Source: Campylobacter concisus (GTDB lineage Bacteria > Campylobacterota > Campylobacteria > Campylobacterales > Campylobacteraceae). From it: 64,000 nucleotides of DNA. Position numbers and translations under genes: made by a program. Where the stretch lies: assembly GCF_003048575.1 (NCBI RefSeq), contig NZ_PIRZ01000003.1, positions 62,001 through 126,000 on the forward strand, given 5' to 3'. Shown here piece after piece: positions 1 through 8,900 of this stretch; position 1 is the stretch's first letter; each line of letters starts with the position of its first letter. Below the pieces are notes generated by a model. That model ran no database searches, was not told the origin of the DNA, and saw only the letters and a list, made by a program, of their open reading frames with translations.

Positions 1-208
1 TATCAAGCAAAATGGCTCAAAAGAGGTCGTTTTTGCCTTTACACCAGGGCTAAATTCTGACGCGCTCATGCTTTACGTCGAGGATAAGCTTGGCATGAGT
101 GAAATTTCATTTAGCAAGATCGCCCAGGGCGTGCCAACTGGTGTAAATTTAGAAAACGTCGACATGCTTTCACTTTTAAAAGCCTACGAAAGCCGTACAA
201 AAGCCTAA
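1..208 (+). CDS. recR: Recombination mediator RecR, C-terminal part
   Basis: The window opens inside this gene, and 68 codons remain before the TAA at 206-208. The visible part is the end of the TOPRIM domain and the C-terminal tail. The stretch IAQGVPTGVNLENVD matches the conserved RecR segment around the second half of TOPRIM. RecR acts with RecF and RecO to load RecA onto gapped DNA. The N-terminal helix-hairpin-helix and the four-cysteine zinc finger would lie upstream of the window, so they cannot be checked. The frame is open from base 2. Identity rests on motif resemblance and on the length of the tail. Confidence 0.85.
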   Translation, partial: IKQNGSKEVVFAFTPGLNSDALMLYVEDKLGMSEISFSKIAQGVPTGVNLENVDMLSLLKAYESRTKA

Positions 209-225
209 TTAAACTTTCTTTTAGT

Positions 226-231
226 TATAAT
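226..231 (+). promoter_or_regulatory. Putative -10 box of the trp operon
   Basis: TATAAT lies 63 bases before the trpGD start, in the 85-base gap after recR. Campylobacter promoters are usually recognised by the -10 box alone, and no clear -35 is seen. Transcription would begin near 238, so the hairpin at 233-260 would sit at the very 5' end of the mRNA. Confidence 0.5.
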
Positions 232-232
232 T

Positions 233-260
233 TTGCCTAAATTTATAGAAATTTAGGCAA
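233..260 (+). promoter_or_regulatory. Perfect leader hairpin before trpGD
   Basis: TTGCCTAAATTT (233-244) and its exact reverse complement (249-260) form a 12-bp stem with a four-base ATAG loop. No T-run follows on the plus strand, so it is a poor terminator for recR read-through. If the -10 at 226-231 is used, the hairpin overlaps the transcript start and could affect stability or translation of the trp mRNA. I see no leader peptide with tandem Trp codons. Confidence 0.55.
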
Positions 261-293
261 GGCTCAACCGCTGCTAAATTTAAAGGATATAGG

Positions 294-1910
294 TTGATTT
301 TACTCATAGATAATTACGATAGTTTTGTTTTTAATGTCGAGCAATATGTAAAAGAGCTTACTGATGAAGAGGTCAGATGTGTTAGAAACGACAAGATTAC
401 ACTTGATGAGATCAAAAAACTAAACCCAAGCAAGATCGTTTTAAGCCCAGGACCAAAGCACCCAAAAGATAGCGGAGTTTGTTTAGAAATTCTAAAAGCC
501 GACCTTGGCGTGCCTGTGCTTGGAATTTGCCTTGGACACCAAGCTATCGGCCTAAGCTACGGCGCAAAGATAAAAAGACTAGATGACCCACTACACGGCA
601 AAACCTCATTTATCGACGTGAAAAACAAAGAGCCGCTCTTTGCTGGGCTACCTGAGCGCTTTGAGGTCATGCGCTACCACTCTCTCTATGTCGATGAGCT
701 CCCAGCTAGCTTAAGCGCTGATGCGGTGAGCGATGATGGCGTAGTTATGGCACTTAGCGTTAAAGATAAGCCGATCTTTGGTATCCAGTTTCACCCTGAG
801 AGCTACTTTACGCAATACGGCAAAAAGATCGTTGAAAATTTTGTAAATTATAAGGCAAAAGATGAGGTTAAAGAGCCAAAAATTCGCTCTCTTAAGCCAT
901 ATCTTATCAAGCTTCAAGAGAGTATACCGCTTGATGATAGCGACTTTGAGCAAATTTGCGAGATAATAGCCAGTAAAGAGTACGAGATAGTGCAGCTTTC
1001 AGCCCTTTTGGTGCTCATTAGCGAAAAGAGCCTCTATCCAAAAAGTCTCGCTGCGCTTGCAAAAAACATCCTAAAATACTCGCAAACCTACCGCGATGAT
1101 ACGCCTATGATCGATCTTTGTGGCACAGGAGGCGATGGCTTTAAGACGATAAATATCTCAACAACTGTGGCATTTATCCTTGCAAGTCTTGGCATAAAGG
1201 TCGCAAAACACGGCAACAAGGCAGTTTCAAGCAAGTCTGGCAGCTCTGATGTGCTTGAAATTTTAGGTGTAAAAAGTGAAAAATCACTGGCAAAACAGCG
1301 TAAAAATTTAGCTAGTAAAAATTTAGCCTTCTTTCACGCGCCATTTTTCCATCCGCTAGTGGGTGAGGTGAGAGAAGTGCGCCAAAGACTCGGCATAAGG
1401 ACCGTATTTAATGTGCTTGGACCGCTTTTAAATCCAAATTTAAACCTTACAAACCAGCTAGTTGGCGTCTATCATAAGCCTGTTTTAAAACTCTACGCCC
1501 AGACGCTTAAGATCCTTGGCAGAAAGCACGCTCTAGTCGTTCGCGGCGATGACGGACTTGATGAGATCACACTTTGCAGTGAAACGAGCGTTGTGGAGCT
1601 AAAAAATGGCGAAATTTTTGAATACAGCATCACGCCAGAGCAGTTTGGCTTTAAAAGAGCGCTTCACAGCGATATCGAGGGTGGCACGCCTGAAGAAAAT
1701 GCCAAAACATTGATCCGCACGCTAAAAGGCGAGGAGCAGGGGGCGAAATTTGACATCGTGGTCTTTAACGCTATGTTTGCGCTTTATGCAGCTGATGGCG
1801 CAAAGAGCCCAGACGAGGCTAAAAAAATGGTGCTTGAGGCTATAAATTCAGGCAAGGCGTATAAATTTTATGAAGAGTTTATAAAGGCTGGGGCTAATGG
1901 CACTAGTTAA
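294..1910 (+). CDS. trpD: Fused anthranilate synthase glutaminase / anthranilate phosphoribosyltransferase
   Basis: This two-domain enzyme works in tryptophan synthesis. Residues 1-190 form a class I glutamine amidotransferase (TrpG) that supplies ammonia to anthranilate synthase, with the nucleophile Cys79 in GICLGHQ and the His167/Glu169 pair in FHPES. Residues 200-538 form the TrpD transferase that joins anthranilate to PRPP, with the phosphate-binding GTGGDG at 277-282. The start is TTG at 294, preceded by AAAGGATATAGG. It is the first gene of trpGD-F-B-A and overlaps trpF by 14 bases. The GD fusion is usual in Campylobacter. The partner trpE is not next to it here. Confidence 0.95.
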   Translation: MILLIDNYDSFVFNVEQYVKELTDEEVRCVRNDKITLDEIKKLNPSKIVLSPGPKHPKDSGVCLEILKADLGVPVLGICLGHQAIGLSYGAKIKRLDDPLHGKTSFIDVKNKEPLFAGLPERFEVMRYHSLYVDELPASLSADAVSDDGVVMALSVKDKPIFGIQFHPESYFTQYGKKIVENFVNYKAKDEVKEPKIRSLKPYLIKLQESIPLDDSDFEQICEIIASKEYEIVQLSALLVLISEKSLYPKSLAALAKNILKYSQTYRDDTPMIDLCGTGGDGFKTINISTTVAFILASLGIKVAKHGNKAVSSKSGSSDVLEILGVKSEKSLAKQRKNLASKNLAFFHAPFFHPLVGEVREVRQRLGIRTVFNVLGPLLNPNLNLTNQLVGVYHKPVLKLYAQTLKILGRKHALVVRGDDGLDEITLCSETSVVELKNGEIFEYSITPEQFGFKRALHSDIEGGTPEENAKTLIRTLKGEEQGAKFDIVVFNAMFALYAADGAKSPDEAKKMVLEAINSGKAYKFYEEFIKAGANGTS

Positions 1911-2511
1911 AATTTGTGGCATCAAAACGCTAGATGAGGCAAGTGCGGTTTGCGCTTTGGATGTTGATTTTATCGGGCTGATATTTGCCAAAAGTAAAAG
2001 AAGGGTTGATCTAAATTTAGCTAGGCAGATAGCCAAATTTGCTCACAGTAAGGGCAAAAAAATAGTTGGCGTTTTTGCTGAGCAAAGTGATTGCGAGATA
2101 ATGGAAATTTGCCAGTTTGCTGGTCTTGACGTGGCTCAGGTGCATGGAGCGATGAGTGAAAATTTAGGTGCAAATTTAAAAGATATGGGGCTTGAGATTT
2201 GGCAGGTTTTTAGCGTGAAAGATAGCTTGCCAGAGGTTGATTTTAAGCATTTTGACATGGCACTTTTTGACTGCAAGGGCGAAAATGCCGGCGGAAACGG
2301 CACTAGCTTTGAGTGGGAAATTTTAAAAGAGGTTAAATTTAAATTTGGCATGGCTGGGGGCATAGGCGAGCACAACATCAAAGAGGCGCTGAAATTTAGG
2401 CCATATTTAGTCGACATCAACTCCAAAGTCGAGGACGAAAACGGCATAAAAGATGCGCAAAAGATAGAGAGAATTTTAAAGATCATAGGTGAGGTAGAAA
2501 ATGAACACTAA
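1897..2511 (+). CDS. trpF: Phosphoribosylanthranilate isomerase
   Basis: This enzyme catalyses the Amadori rearrangement of phosphoribosylanthranilate to CdRP, the third step from chorismate to tryptophan. The protein is 204 residues, normal for a single-domain TrpF barrel. The catalytic Cys7 sits in VKICGIK and the catalytic Asp125 in FDCKG. The C-terminal phosphate-binding region ([10 protein letters not shown]) is present. It overlaps trpGD upstream by 14 bases and trpB downstream by 11 bases, so the three genes are probably translationally coupled. TrpC is not fused to it and must be encoded elsewhere. Confidence 0.94.
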   Translation: MALVKICGIKTLDEASAVCALDVDFIGLIFAKSKRRVDLNLARQIAKFAHSKGKKIVGVFAEQSDCEIMEICQFAGLDVAQVHGAMSENLGANLKDMGLEIWQVFSVKDSLPEVDFKHFDMALFDCKGENAGGNGTSFEWEILKEVKFKFGMAGGIGEHNIKEALKFRPYLVDINSKVEDENGIKDAQKIERILKIIGEVENEH

Positions 2512-3682
2512 AGCATATTTTGGAAAATTTGGCGGGCAGTTTGTGCCTGAGACGGTGATGTTTGCTCTTGATGAGCTAGAAAACGCCTATGCCAGTATCG
2601 CAAAAACAAAAGAGTTTAAAGACGAGCTTGATGATCTGCTTAAAAATTATGTGGGTAGGCCTAGTCCGCTCTTTTTCGCAAAGCGCCTAAGCGAGCACTA
2701 CGGACATGAAATTTACCTAAAAAGAGAGGATCTAAACCACACTGGCGCGCATAAGATAAACAACGCCCTAGCTCAAGCGTTGCTTGCTAAAAAAATGGGT
2801 AAAAAGAAAATTTTAGCTGAGACTGGAGCTGGACAGCATGGCGTGGCGACAGCGACTGCAGCGGCACTTTTGGGCTTAGAGTGTGATGTCTATATGGGCG
2901 CAACAGACGTTGCTAGGCAGCAGCTAAATGCCTTTCGTATGCAGCTTCTTGGAGCAAAGGTGGTGAGCGTTGAAGACGGGCTAAAAACGCTAAAAGAGGC
3001 GACTACGGCGGCCATACAAGCGTGGGTAAACGAGATAGAGAGCGCATTTTACGTCATTGGCTCAGCCGTTGGCCCGCATCCGTATCCAAAGATCGTGCGC
3101 GACTTCCAAAGCGTGATTGGCACAGAGGCCAAAGCTCAGCTTGCAGACTACGGCAAAAAGGCTGACTACGCCATCGCCTGCGTTGGTGGAGGTAGTAATG
3201 CTATTGGAATTTTTAGTGCATTTTTGGACGATGAGAGTGTAAATTTAGTAGGTATCGAGGCTGGCGGTCTTGGTATAGAGACGCCTTATCACGCAGCTAC
3301 GCTTAGCAAAGGCAAAACCGGCATCATCCACGGCATGAAAACGACGGTCTTGCAAGATGAATACGGCATGATCTCACCAGTTCACAGCATCTCAGCAGGC
3401 CTAGACTACCCAGGCATCGGCCCAGAGCACGCCCACCTAAACGACATTAAAAGGGTAAAATACGAAGCTGTAACTGACGATGAGTGCATAAACGCTCTTT
3501 ATTTCTTAAGCAAGATGGAGGGCATCATTCCAGCCATCGAGAGTGCGCATGCACTAGCGTATCTAGAGAAGCTTTGCCCAAAACTTGATAAAAAAAGCGT
3601 CATAGTCGTAAATGTCTCAGGTAGGGGCGATAAGGACATAAATACGGTTATCGGCTACGAAAAAGGAAAAATTTATGGATAA
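2501..3682 (+). CDS. trpB: Tryptophan synthase beta chain
   Basis: This PLP enzyme condenses indole with serine to give tryptophan, as the beta subunit of the alpha2-beta2 synthase. The protein is 393 residues, typical of TrpB1. Lys85 in HTGAHKINN is the PLP Schiff-base lysine, GGGSNA binds the cofactor phosphate, and the loop ETGAGQHG carries the catalytic glutamate. The gene overlaps trpF by 11 bases and trpA by 8 bases, as expected for subunits made in equal amounts. Confidence 0.97.
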   Translation: MNTKAYFGKFGGQFVPETVMFALDELENAYASIAKTKEFKDELDDLLKNYVGRPSPLFFAKRLSEHYGHEIYLKREDLNHTGAHKINNALAQALLAKKMGKKKILAETGAGQHGVATATAAALLGLECDVYMGATDVARQQLNAFRMQLLGAKVVSVEDGLKTLKEATTAAIQAWVNEIESAFYVIGSAVGPHPYPKIVRDFQSVIGTEAKAQLADYGKKADYAIACVGGGSNAIGIFSAFLDDESVNLVGIEAGGLGIETPYHAATLSKGKTGIIHGMKTTVLQDEYGMISPVHSISAGLDYPGIGPEHAHLNDIKRVKYEAVTDDECINALYFLSKMEGIIPAIESAHALAYLEKLCPKLDKKSVIVVNVSGRGDKDINTVIGYEKGKIYG

Positions 3683-4424
3683 GATCAAAAGTGCATTTAA
3701 CGGCAAAAAGGCAAACATCGGCTACATCGTGGCTGGATATCCAAGCTTAGAAAAAACGAAGGAATTTTTAGAAAATTTAGATGATAGCACGCTTGATCTA
3801 GTTGAGATCGGCATCCCTTACTCTGATCCGCTGGCTGATGGTAAACTCATAGCGCAAGCTAGCTTTGAGACGGTGCAAAACGGCGTAAATACGGACATTG
3901 TCTTTGATATGCTTGAGAGTTGCAAGGCAAAAGTGACAAAGCCACTTATATTTTTGGTTTATTACAACATCATCTTTGCTTATGGTGTTGATAAATTTCT
4001 AAAAAGATCAGTTGAGGCTGGAGTTAGCGGCTTTATCGTTCCGGATCTGCCTTGCGAGGAGTGCGAGGAATTTGCTCTAAAGTGCAAGGAGCTAAATTTA
4101 TGCCTCGTGCCACTTATCAGCGTCACATCTGGTAGTAGAGCGGATGGAATTTTAAAATTTGGCTCAGGATTTATCTACGCTCTTGGCGCAATCGGCGTTA
4201 GCGGTTCAAAAAGGGCTGATGAAGATAGGATAAAAAATTTGGTCCTAGAGCTTAAGAAAAAGAGCGATCTGCCAGTAGCTGTGGGCTTTGGTATAAAAAA
4301 CAAAGATGATGTTAATGAGGTAAAAAAATATGCTGACGGAGCGATAATAGGTACTCAAATAGTTAAGCTTTGTGCCGAATTTAGCGGTGAAAAGCTAGTA
4401 AAAGAGATAGATAAACTCTTTTAA
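3675..4424 (+). CDS. trpA: Tryptophan synthase alpha chain
   Basis: The alpha subunit cleaves indole-3-glycerol phosphate to indole, which is channelled to TrpB. The 249-residue TIM barrel has both catalytic acids: Glu44 in LVEIGIP and Asp55 in SDPLADG. The phosphate-binding GFGIKN segment is near residue 205. It is the last gene of the trp operon, and about 78 bases separate it from the next gene, which has its own -10 box. No strong terminator is visible in that gap. Confidence 0.95.
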   Translation: MDKIKSAFNGKKANIGYIVAGYPSLEKTKEFLENLDDSTLDLVEIGIPYSDPLADGKLIAQASFETVQNGVNTDIVFDMLESCKAKVTKPLIFLVYYNIIFAYGVDKFLKRSVEAGVSGFIVPDLPCEECEEFALKCKELNLCLVPLISVTSGSRADGILKFGSGFIYALGAIGVSGSKRADEDRIKNLVLELKKKSDLPVAVGFGIKNKDDVNEVKKYADGAIIGTQIVKLCAEFSGEKLVKEIDKLF

Positions 4425-4464
4425 AATGCTTAATAAATTTATAGCTAATTTAGTAAAGCCAAAG

Positions 4465-4470
4465 TATAAT
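4465..4470 (+). promoter_or_regulatory. Putative -10 box for the CheX/fliN/FliO genes
   Basis: TATAAT lies 33 bases before the ATG at 4503, after the trp operon ends. It suggests that the flagellar gene group has its own sigma-70-type promoter. I see no clear sigma-28 or sigma-54 element here. Confidence 0.5.
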
Positions 4471-4502
4471 TGAAAATGCATTTCAAGTCTTAAGGAAGAG
4501 AT

Positions 4503-4922
4503 ATGAGAAAAGTTATAGATGAAGCTACAAGCTATCTTTGCAAGGATACTTTAGGGCTGGATTTAGAGTTTGGTAAGAGTCTGGGCAAAGGATTTTACGG
4601 AGCTAGCATACCAGTCTATAAGGGCAAAAGCGAGTATTATTTTTACCTATTTTTTAAAAAAGATACTTTGAAAATTTTCATGAATGCCTTTTTTGGTCAC
4701 GAAGATGTTGATGGTGGCGATTTAGACGATCTTTGCAAAGAGATAGCCAATCAGATCATTGGCAAAGCTAAAAATTTACTAAATGAAAAAGAGCCAAATA
4801 CTTATAAACTTGGGACACCTGAATTTTTAGGTGAAGTTGAAAATTTTGGTATCAAACTAAAAGAGAAATTTGTATATAAAATAAAAAATAGAACATTTCA
4901 AATAGGCTACGACATACAATGA
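4503..4922 (+). CDS. CheX-like chemotaxis protein
   Basis: This 139-residue protein resembles the CheC/CheX phosphatase fold. It has a short N-terminal helix, alternating strands, a central acidic helix (DLDDLCKEIANQIIG, about residues 80-94) and a conserved Asn inside it, placed like the E-x2-N motif of CheX-type CheY phosphatases. It lies directly before fliN, overlapping it by four bases (ATGA), which supports a flagellar or chemotaxis role. C. jejuni has an uncharacterised gene in the same position. The family call is from overall pattern and context. Catalytic activity is not proven. Confidence 0.6.
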   Translation: MRKVIDEATSYLCKDTLGLDLEFGKSLGKGFYGASIPVYKGKSEYYFYLFFKKDTLKIFMNAFFGHEDVDGGDLDDLCKEIANQIIGKAKNLLNEKEPNTYKLGTPEFLGEVENFGIKLKEKFVYKIKNRTFQIGYDIQ

Positions 4923-5236
4923 ACGACGAGAGTGCGATAGAGACGCTAGAGCAGCTAGGGCTTTTTAAGAGCTATGATGAGCTTATGGATATAAGCGTTG
5001 ATTTTATAGCTGAGCTAGGAACTACCACGGTTAGTATAAATGAGCTTTTGAAATTTGAAGCTGGCTCGGTTATAGACCTCGAAAAGCCAGCTGGTGAGAG
5101 CGTAGAGCTATATATAAATAATAGAATTTTTGGAAAAGGCGAAGTAATGGTTTATGAGAAAAATTTAGCCATCAGGATAAATGAAATTTTGGATTCAAAG
5201 TCAGTTATTCAGTACTTCAAAAAAGAACTTTTATGA
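4919..5236 (+). CDS. fliN: Flagellar motor switch protein FliN
   Basis: FliN builds the lower C-ring of the flagellar motor, binds CheY-P and helps dock export substrates. The protein is 105 residues and consists almost entirely of the SpoA/SpoC-type domain: an initial V-x-F-x-A-x-L-G strand (DISVDFIAELGTT), the turn EFEAGSVIDLEKPAG-like segment and the closing GEVMVYEKNLAIRI strand. It overlaps the CheX-like gene by four bases and the FliO-like gene by four bases, which suggests tight coupling. The short length is normal for Campylobacterota. Confidence 0.9.
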   Translation: MNDESAIETLEQLGLFKSYDELMDISVDFIAELGTTTVSINELLKFEAGSVIDLEKPAGESVELYINNRIFGKGEVMVYEKNLAIRINEILDSKSVIQYFKKELL

Positions 5237-6111
5237 AATTTATACTATTTTTCTTACTTTTTGCAACTCAAATTTTAGCTTCAAACCTATTAACTTACAA
5301 TATCTATGAACGTGCTGATAGAGTCGATATTATGCTTAGCTTTGATGCACCTTATGAAGGAAATATCTTTCAAAAGCGCGAAAAGGACACAACATCTTTG
5401 ATATTAAATTCGCTAAATTACGATCAAAGTGCCAGCAAAGATATAAACTCAAAGATTATTCAAGAGCTTGAGATAGAGCCAAAGCAAAACTCGCTTGTCT
5501 TAAATTTGCGCTCAAATGATGCTATTATCGTAAATGCTTCAAAGACGACTGATAGTTTTGGGCTCCGCATTCGTGTAACTCTAAAAAATGCAAAACCTCA
5601 AATACAAAATATGCCTCAAGCTAGTGCAAAAATAGAGAGCCCTAGCACTCCAAAGATAGATGAAGAGCCTATGTTAAATATAGACTCAAGGTATTTTATA
5701 GTCTTAAGTGTGCTTATTGCGCTTCTTGTATTTTTATATGTATTTAAAAGATATATTACTTCAAAGAGTAGTGATTTTAGCGGGTTTAAAACACCTAGAA
5801 ATCAGTCTCAAAATGATACAAAATCAATGAACTGGCTACTTAAAAATCAAAATAGTAACGTCAATATAATATATGAAAAGTATCTTGATCGCACTAATAA
5901 ACTAATGCTATTAAGCTATGAAAATAGACGTTATTTAGTGATAGTCGGTAGCTCAAATGTAATGCTTGATAGCTTTGGTGAAGACAAGATACAAAATGAG
6001 CAAGATTTTGCTATATTTTTTGAAGAGAACAAGAAAAAACTAAGCTCATTTTTGGAAGAGCGAAAAAATAGTTTAAGTAACTATAAAGATAAAATGAGCG
6101 GAGAATTTTAG
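5233..6111 (+). CDS. fliO: FliO-like flagellar export membrane protein
   Basis: The 292-residue protein has an N-terminal signal sequence (residues 1-17, ending near LAS), a periplasmic beta-rich region of about 130 residues, one membrane segment near residues 153-170 (YFIVLSVLIALLVFLYVF) and a cytoplasmic domain typical of FliO (LLSYENRRYLVIVGSSNVMLD). FliO helps assemble the FliPQR core of the flagellar export gate. The large periplasmic part is characteristic of the Campylobacterota form, described in H. pylori and C. jejuni. The position directly after fliN supports the call. Confidence 0.75.
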   Translation: MKFILFFLLFATQILASNLLTYNIYERADRVDIMLSFDAPYEGNIFQKREKDTTSLILNSLNYDQSASKDINSKIIQELEIEPKQNSLVLNLRSNDAIIVNASKTTDSFGLRIRVTLKNAKPQIQNMPQASAKIESPSTPKIDEEPMLNIDSRYFIVLSVLIALLVFLYVFKRYITSKSSDFSGFKTPRNQSQNDTKSMNWLLKNQNSNVNIIYEKYLDRTNKLMLLSYENRRYLVIVGSSNVMLDSFGEDKIQNEQDFAIFFEENKKKLSSFLEERKNSLSNYKDKMSGEF

Positions 6112-6171
6112 TAGTTTTAGCTAAAATTCTCGTCCAATTTAAATTTTTAGCGTTAAAGCTAGTTTCAAAAT

Positions 6172-7620
6172 TTATACAAACGAAATAGCAAAAATTTCAG
6201 GTTTTGTGATCTTTTTTATCTCTTCTTTTGCCATAGCAAATTCTTTTGCACCTTCTATTTTTAACGTGTGCCCACTAAATTCGAAGTTTAAATTTAGCCT
6301 TTCACAGGTTAGATCAAGTGCCTTTGCTAGTGAGAGTATAAAACTTAGCCATCTTATACACTCGGCTTTTGGAAGTAAATTTTTATATCGCTCAAATTCA
6401 TAGATGTTTTTCTTTCCGTTTGTGCCAATTACTACTGCAATCAATGCTTTTTGTTCATGCGAAAAGCCATAATTTAAGGCATTTAGGACTATATAGGCTG
6501 AGTTTTTATGATCGCCATAAAAGCCAATCTCTTGACCGACATTGTGAAGTTTTGTAGCAACTAAAAGTACTTCAAGATAGTTATCGCTTAGACCATGAAG
6601 CTTTTTTAATACCATAAATATATCTTTTGCATATCTTGTGACCGATTTATTGCATGATAATATAAAACGATCTTGCAAACTTTTGATACTTGGATTAAAA
6701 TTTTGCGGAAATTTAATGCTAGGGCGTAAAAAATCTTTTAAGAACACTCCCTCTCTTACGCCAACCCCACTTGTTATAATATTTTTGGCATTTAGAGCTT
6801 CGGCAAGGGCTAAAAAGATATGTGCGCCTTCTCTAATGGTGTCGTATCTATCTTTTTTAATAGGAAATTTATTTAGCTCAAGCACGCTAACATTTGCAAT
6901 ACTCTCGATGTAGGCTTGCTCGTCGCTAAGCTTATAGCAAAAGCCATGCAGTGATGAGAGTGGATATAAATTTTTGCTCATTATAGCAGATGATATCGCT
7001 CTAAGAGAGCCACCAATAGCGATTATATTTTGGCATTTAAATCGCTCATCTATCTGTTTTGTAACTTGTTCTAAAAATTTTGGCAACTTATTTAAGTTTT
7101 TCTTATCAAAAAAAAGCTCTTTTAACCTAACTGTACCAATGTCAAGTGAGAGCGTATCTATTATTTTGCCTTTGCTTATTCTGGCAAGCTCAGTTGATCC
7201 GCCACCGATATCAATAGTGACGCATTCAGCGATGTTATGGAGCAAATTCTTGGCCGCGATTGCACCAAAAGTAGCCTCTTCTTTGCCGTCTATGACTTTT
7301 AAATTTATGCCAAGTTTTTTTCTTAAAAGAGAAATCAAAACATTTGCGTTTGGAGCATCCCTAAGCGCTGAAGTACCAACACATAAGACTTTATTGCATT
7401 TGTAGCTTTTTATGATATTTGAAAATTCTCTAAAAGCCTTTAGCGCTTTTTTCATTGAGCTTTCGGATATTTCATTGTTTGAGCCATATCCGCCTTCACC
7501 TAGGCGAACCTTTGTTTTATATTCAGCTAGTATAAAAAATGCTAAGCGTGACGTTCTCTCAAATATCGCCATTCGCATGGAATTTGAGCCAAGATCGATT
7601 ACTGCGGTTCTCTTTGCCAT
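6172..7620 (-). CDS. Ppx/GppA family phosphatase
   Basis: This is a 482-residue exopolyphosphatase or guanosine pentaphosphate phosphatase of the ASKHA fold. The phosphate-1 motif AVIDLGSNSMRM is at residues 5-16 and a second motif IDIGGGSTEL near residue 140. After about residue 310 the protein continues into an HD-like helical domain, as in full-length Ppx/GppA. It removes terminal phosphates from polyphosphate or pppGpp. It lies two bases downstream of the histidine kinase gene and is probably cotranscribed with it. C. jejuni carries a phosphatase gene at the same place. Which substrate dominates cannot be told from sequence. Confidence 0.88.
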   Translation of the reverse strand: MAKRTAVIDLGSNSMRMAIFERTSRLAFFILAEYKTKVRLGEGGYGSNNEISESSMKKALKAFREFSNIIKSYKCNKVLCVGTSALRDAPNANVLISLLRKKLGINLKVIDGKEEATFGAIAAKNLLHNIAECVTIDIGGGSTELARISKGKIIDTLSLDIGTVRLKELFFDKKNLNKLPKFLEQVTKQIDERFKCQNIIAIGGSLRAISSAIMSKNLYPLSSLHGFCYKLSDEQAYIESIANVSVLELNKFPIKKDRYDTIREGAHIFLALAEALNAKNIITSGVGVREGVFLKDFLRPSIKFPQNFNPSIKSLQDRFILSCNKSVTRYAKDIFMVLKKLHGLSDNYLEVLLVATKLHNVGQEIGFYGDHKNSAYIVLNALNYGFSHEQKALIAVVIGTNGKKNIYEFERYKNLLPKAECIRWLSFILSLAKALDLTCERLNLNFEFSGHTLKIEGAKEFAMAKEEIKKITKPEIFAISFV

Positions 7621-7622
7621 TT

Positions 7623-8900
7623 TTATCCTTTTATATTTAAAACTAGGCTTGCGACTGCACCGCTTCTATCGTTTCTATTTTTAATGTCTACTTCGCCACC
7701 AAGAGCCTGTGCTGCACCTTTAGCTAGAAACAACCCAAGCCCAGCACCACCTTTGTCGCCATATCTTTTAAATGGAGCAAATAAATCTTTACTCTCATCT
7801 ATGCCTATTCCTTCATCTATTACTTCGATAATAAATTTATTTTTTATAAGCTTAGAGCTAATCGTAATGGTGCTATTTTTTGGTGAAAATTTAATGGCAT
7901 TTTGAACAAAATTTTGCACAATGTGAGTTAGCAAGCTAGTTTGTATTTTTAGATTTAAAATTTCTGGTTTTAGGTCCAGTTTTATATTTTTTTCATCATT
8001 TTTTGCAAGTATCTCATAGTTTTTCACAAGTTTTTTTAAAAATCCTATGACATCGGTATTCACTGGCTCTTCAAACTGAGCTCCTTCTTGACGGCCGATC
8101 TCAAGTATAGAACTTATCATCGCGTTCATGCCGTTTATAGCTTCATTGTTTGATTTTAGAGCTTCGATATATTTTTCACTCTCGCGTGGCTTTAAAAGCG
8201 TAACTTCATTTTTTGTTTTCATTACGGCCAGCGGTGTTTTTAACTCATGTGCCACGCCTACAAAAAGCTCTTTTTGGTATAAGACAAATGTTTGGATACG
8301 AGAGATTAGCCTATTTATGCTCTGTCCAAGTGGTAAAAACTCATCTGGTAGACTTTTTATATCGATCTCATGAAGAAATTTTTCATCTAAATTTGCAAGC
8401 TTATGACTCAAAATTTTTATAGGTATTAAAAGCATTCTTGATAAAAATAGTGCATAAAAAAGTACCAAAAGTATCGCTGATACATTTACGATTATAATAT
8501 CTATAAAAATTTCTTCTACTATATGGGCTTGAAGAGTAGTATCTTTTTCTAGGCTTAAATAACTGCTTTCATCAAGTTTTGTTATTAAAAAAGTTTTACT
8601 CTGATCCTTTGATTTTCGTGTTACGATATATGTTTCTTTATCTTGTGGCTCGTCTGTTTTTATCGTTGCTAGAGTTTTATTTGGATTTTCTATCGTAAAT
8701 GTTTTTGAATTTAAAGGATTGAAATTTTGAGGATTTTTTTTATAAGCTTCGGCTTGATAGTTTAGCTCATTAACGACACTTTGAAAAACGGTAACCCTTA
8801 TATAGTGATAAAGCATTACCGAAATAACTACAATTAGCATCATAGCACCAGATGCTAATTGTAGTATAAATCTATTCCTTAGGCTTTTTTGGGAAAACAA
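7623..8900 (-). CDS. Sensor histidine kinase, partner of the CosR-type regulator
   Basis: The 425-residue kinase has two membrane segments (about residues 13-31 and 132-154) around a roughly 100-residue periplasmic sensor region. A HAMP-like linker follows, then the H-box with His218 in VAHELKTPL, an N-box (VQNAIKFSP), and G boxes (DEGIGID, GGAGLGL). All catalytic elements look intact. Its start overlaps the 3' end of the response regulator gene by 22 bases, the classic arrangement of a two-component pair. The C. jejuni and H. pylori homologues of that regulator are described as orphans, so the kinase is noteworthy. The signal sensed is unknown. Confidence 0.9.
   Translation of the reverse strand: MFSQKSLRNRFILQLASGAMMLIVVISVMLYHYIRVTVFQSVVNELNYQAEAYKKNPQNFNPLNSKTFTIENPNKTLATIKTDEPQDKETYIVTRKSKDQSKTFLITKLDESSYLSLEKDTTLQAHIVEEIFIDIIIVNVSAILLVLFYALFLSRMLLIPIKILSHKLANLDEKFLHEIDIKSLPDEFLPLGQSINRLISRIQTFVLYQKELFVGVAHELKTPLAVMKTKNEVTLLKPRESEKYIEALKSNNEAINGMNAMISSILEIGRQEGAQFEEPVNTDVIGFLKKLVKNYEILAKNDEKNIKLDLKPEILNLKIQTSLLTHIVQNFVQNAIKFSPKNSTITISSKLIKNKFIIEVIDEGIGIDESKDLFAPFKRYGDKGGAGLGLFLAKGAAQALGGEVDIKNRNDRSGAVASLVLNIKG

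Noticed and set aside
6115-6126. Palindrome TTTTAGCTAAAA as a terminator between fliO and ppx
   Set aside because: It has no loop and forms only a very weak hairpin. Its presence in AT-rich DNA is not surprising.
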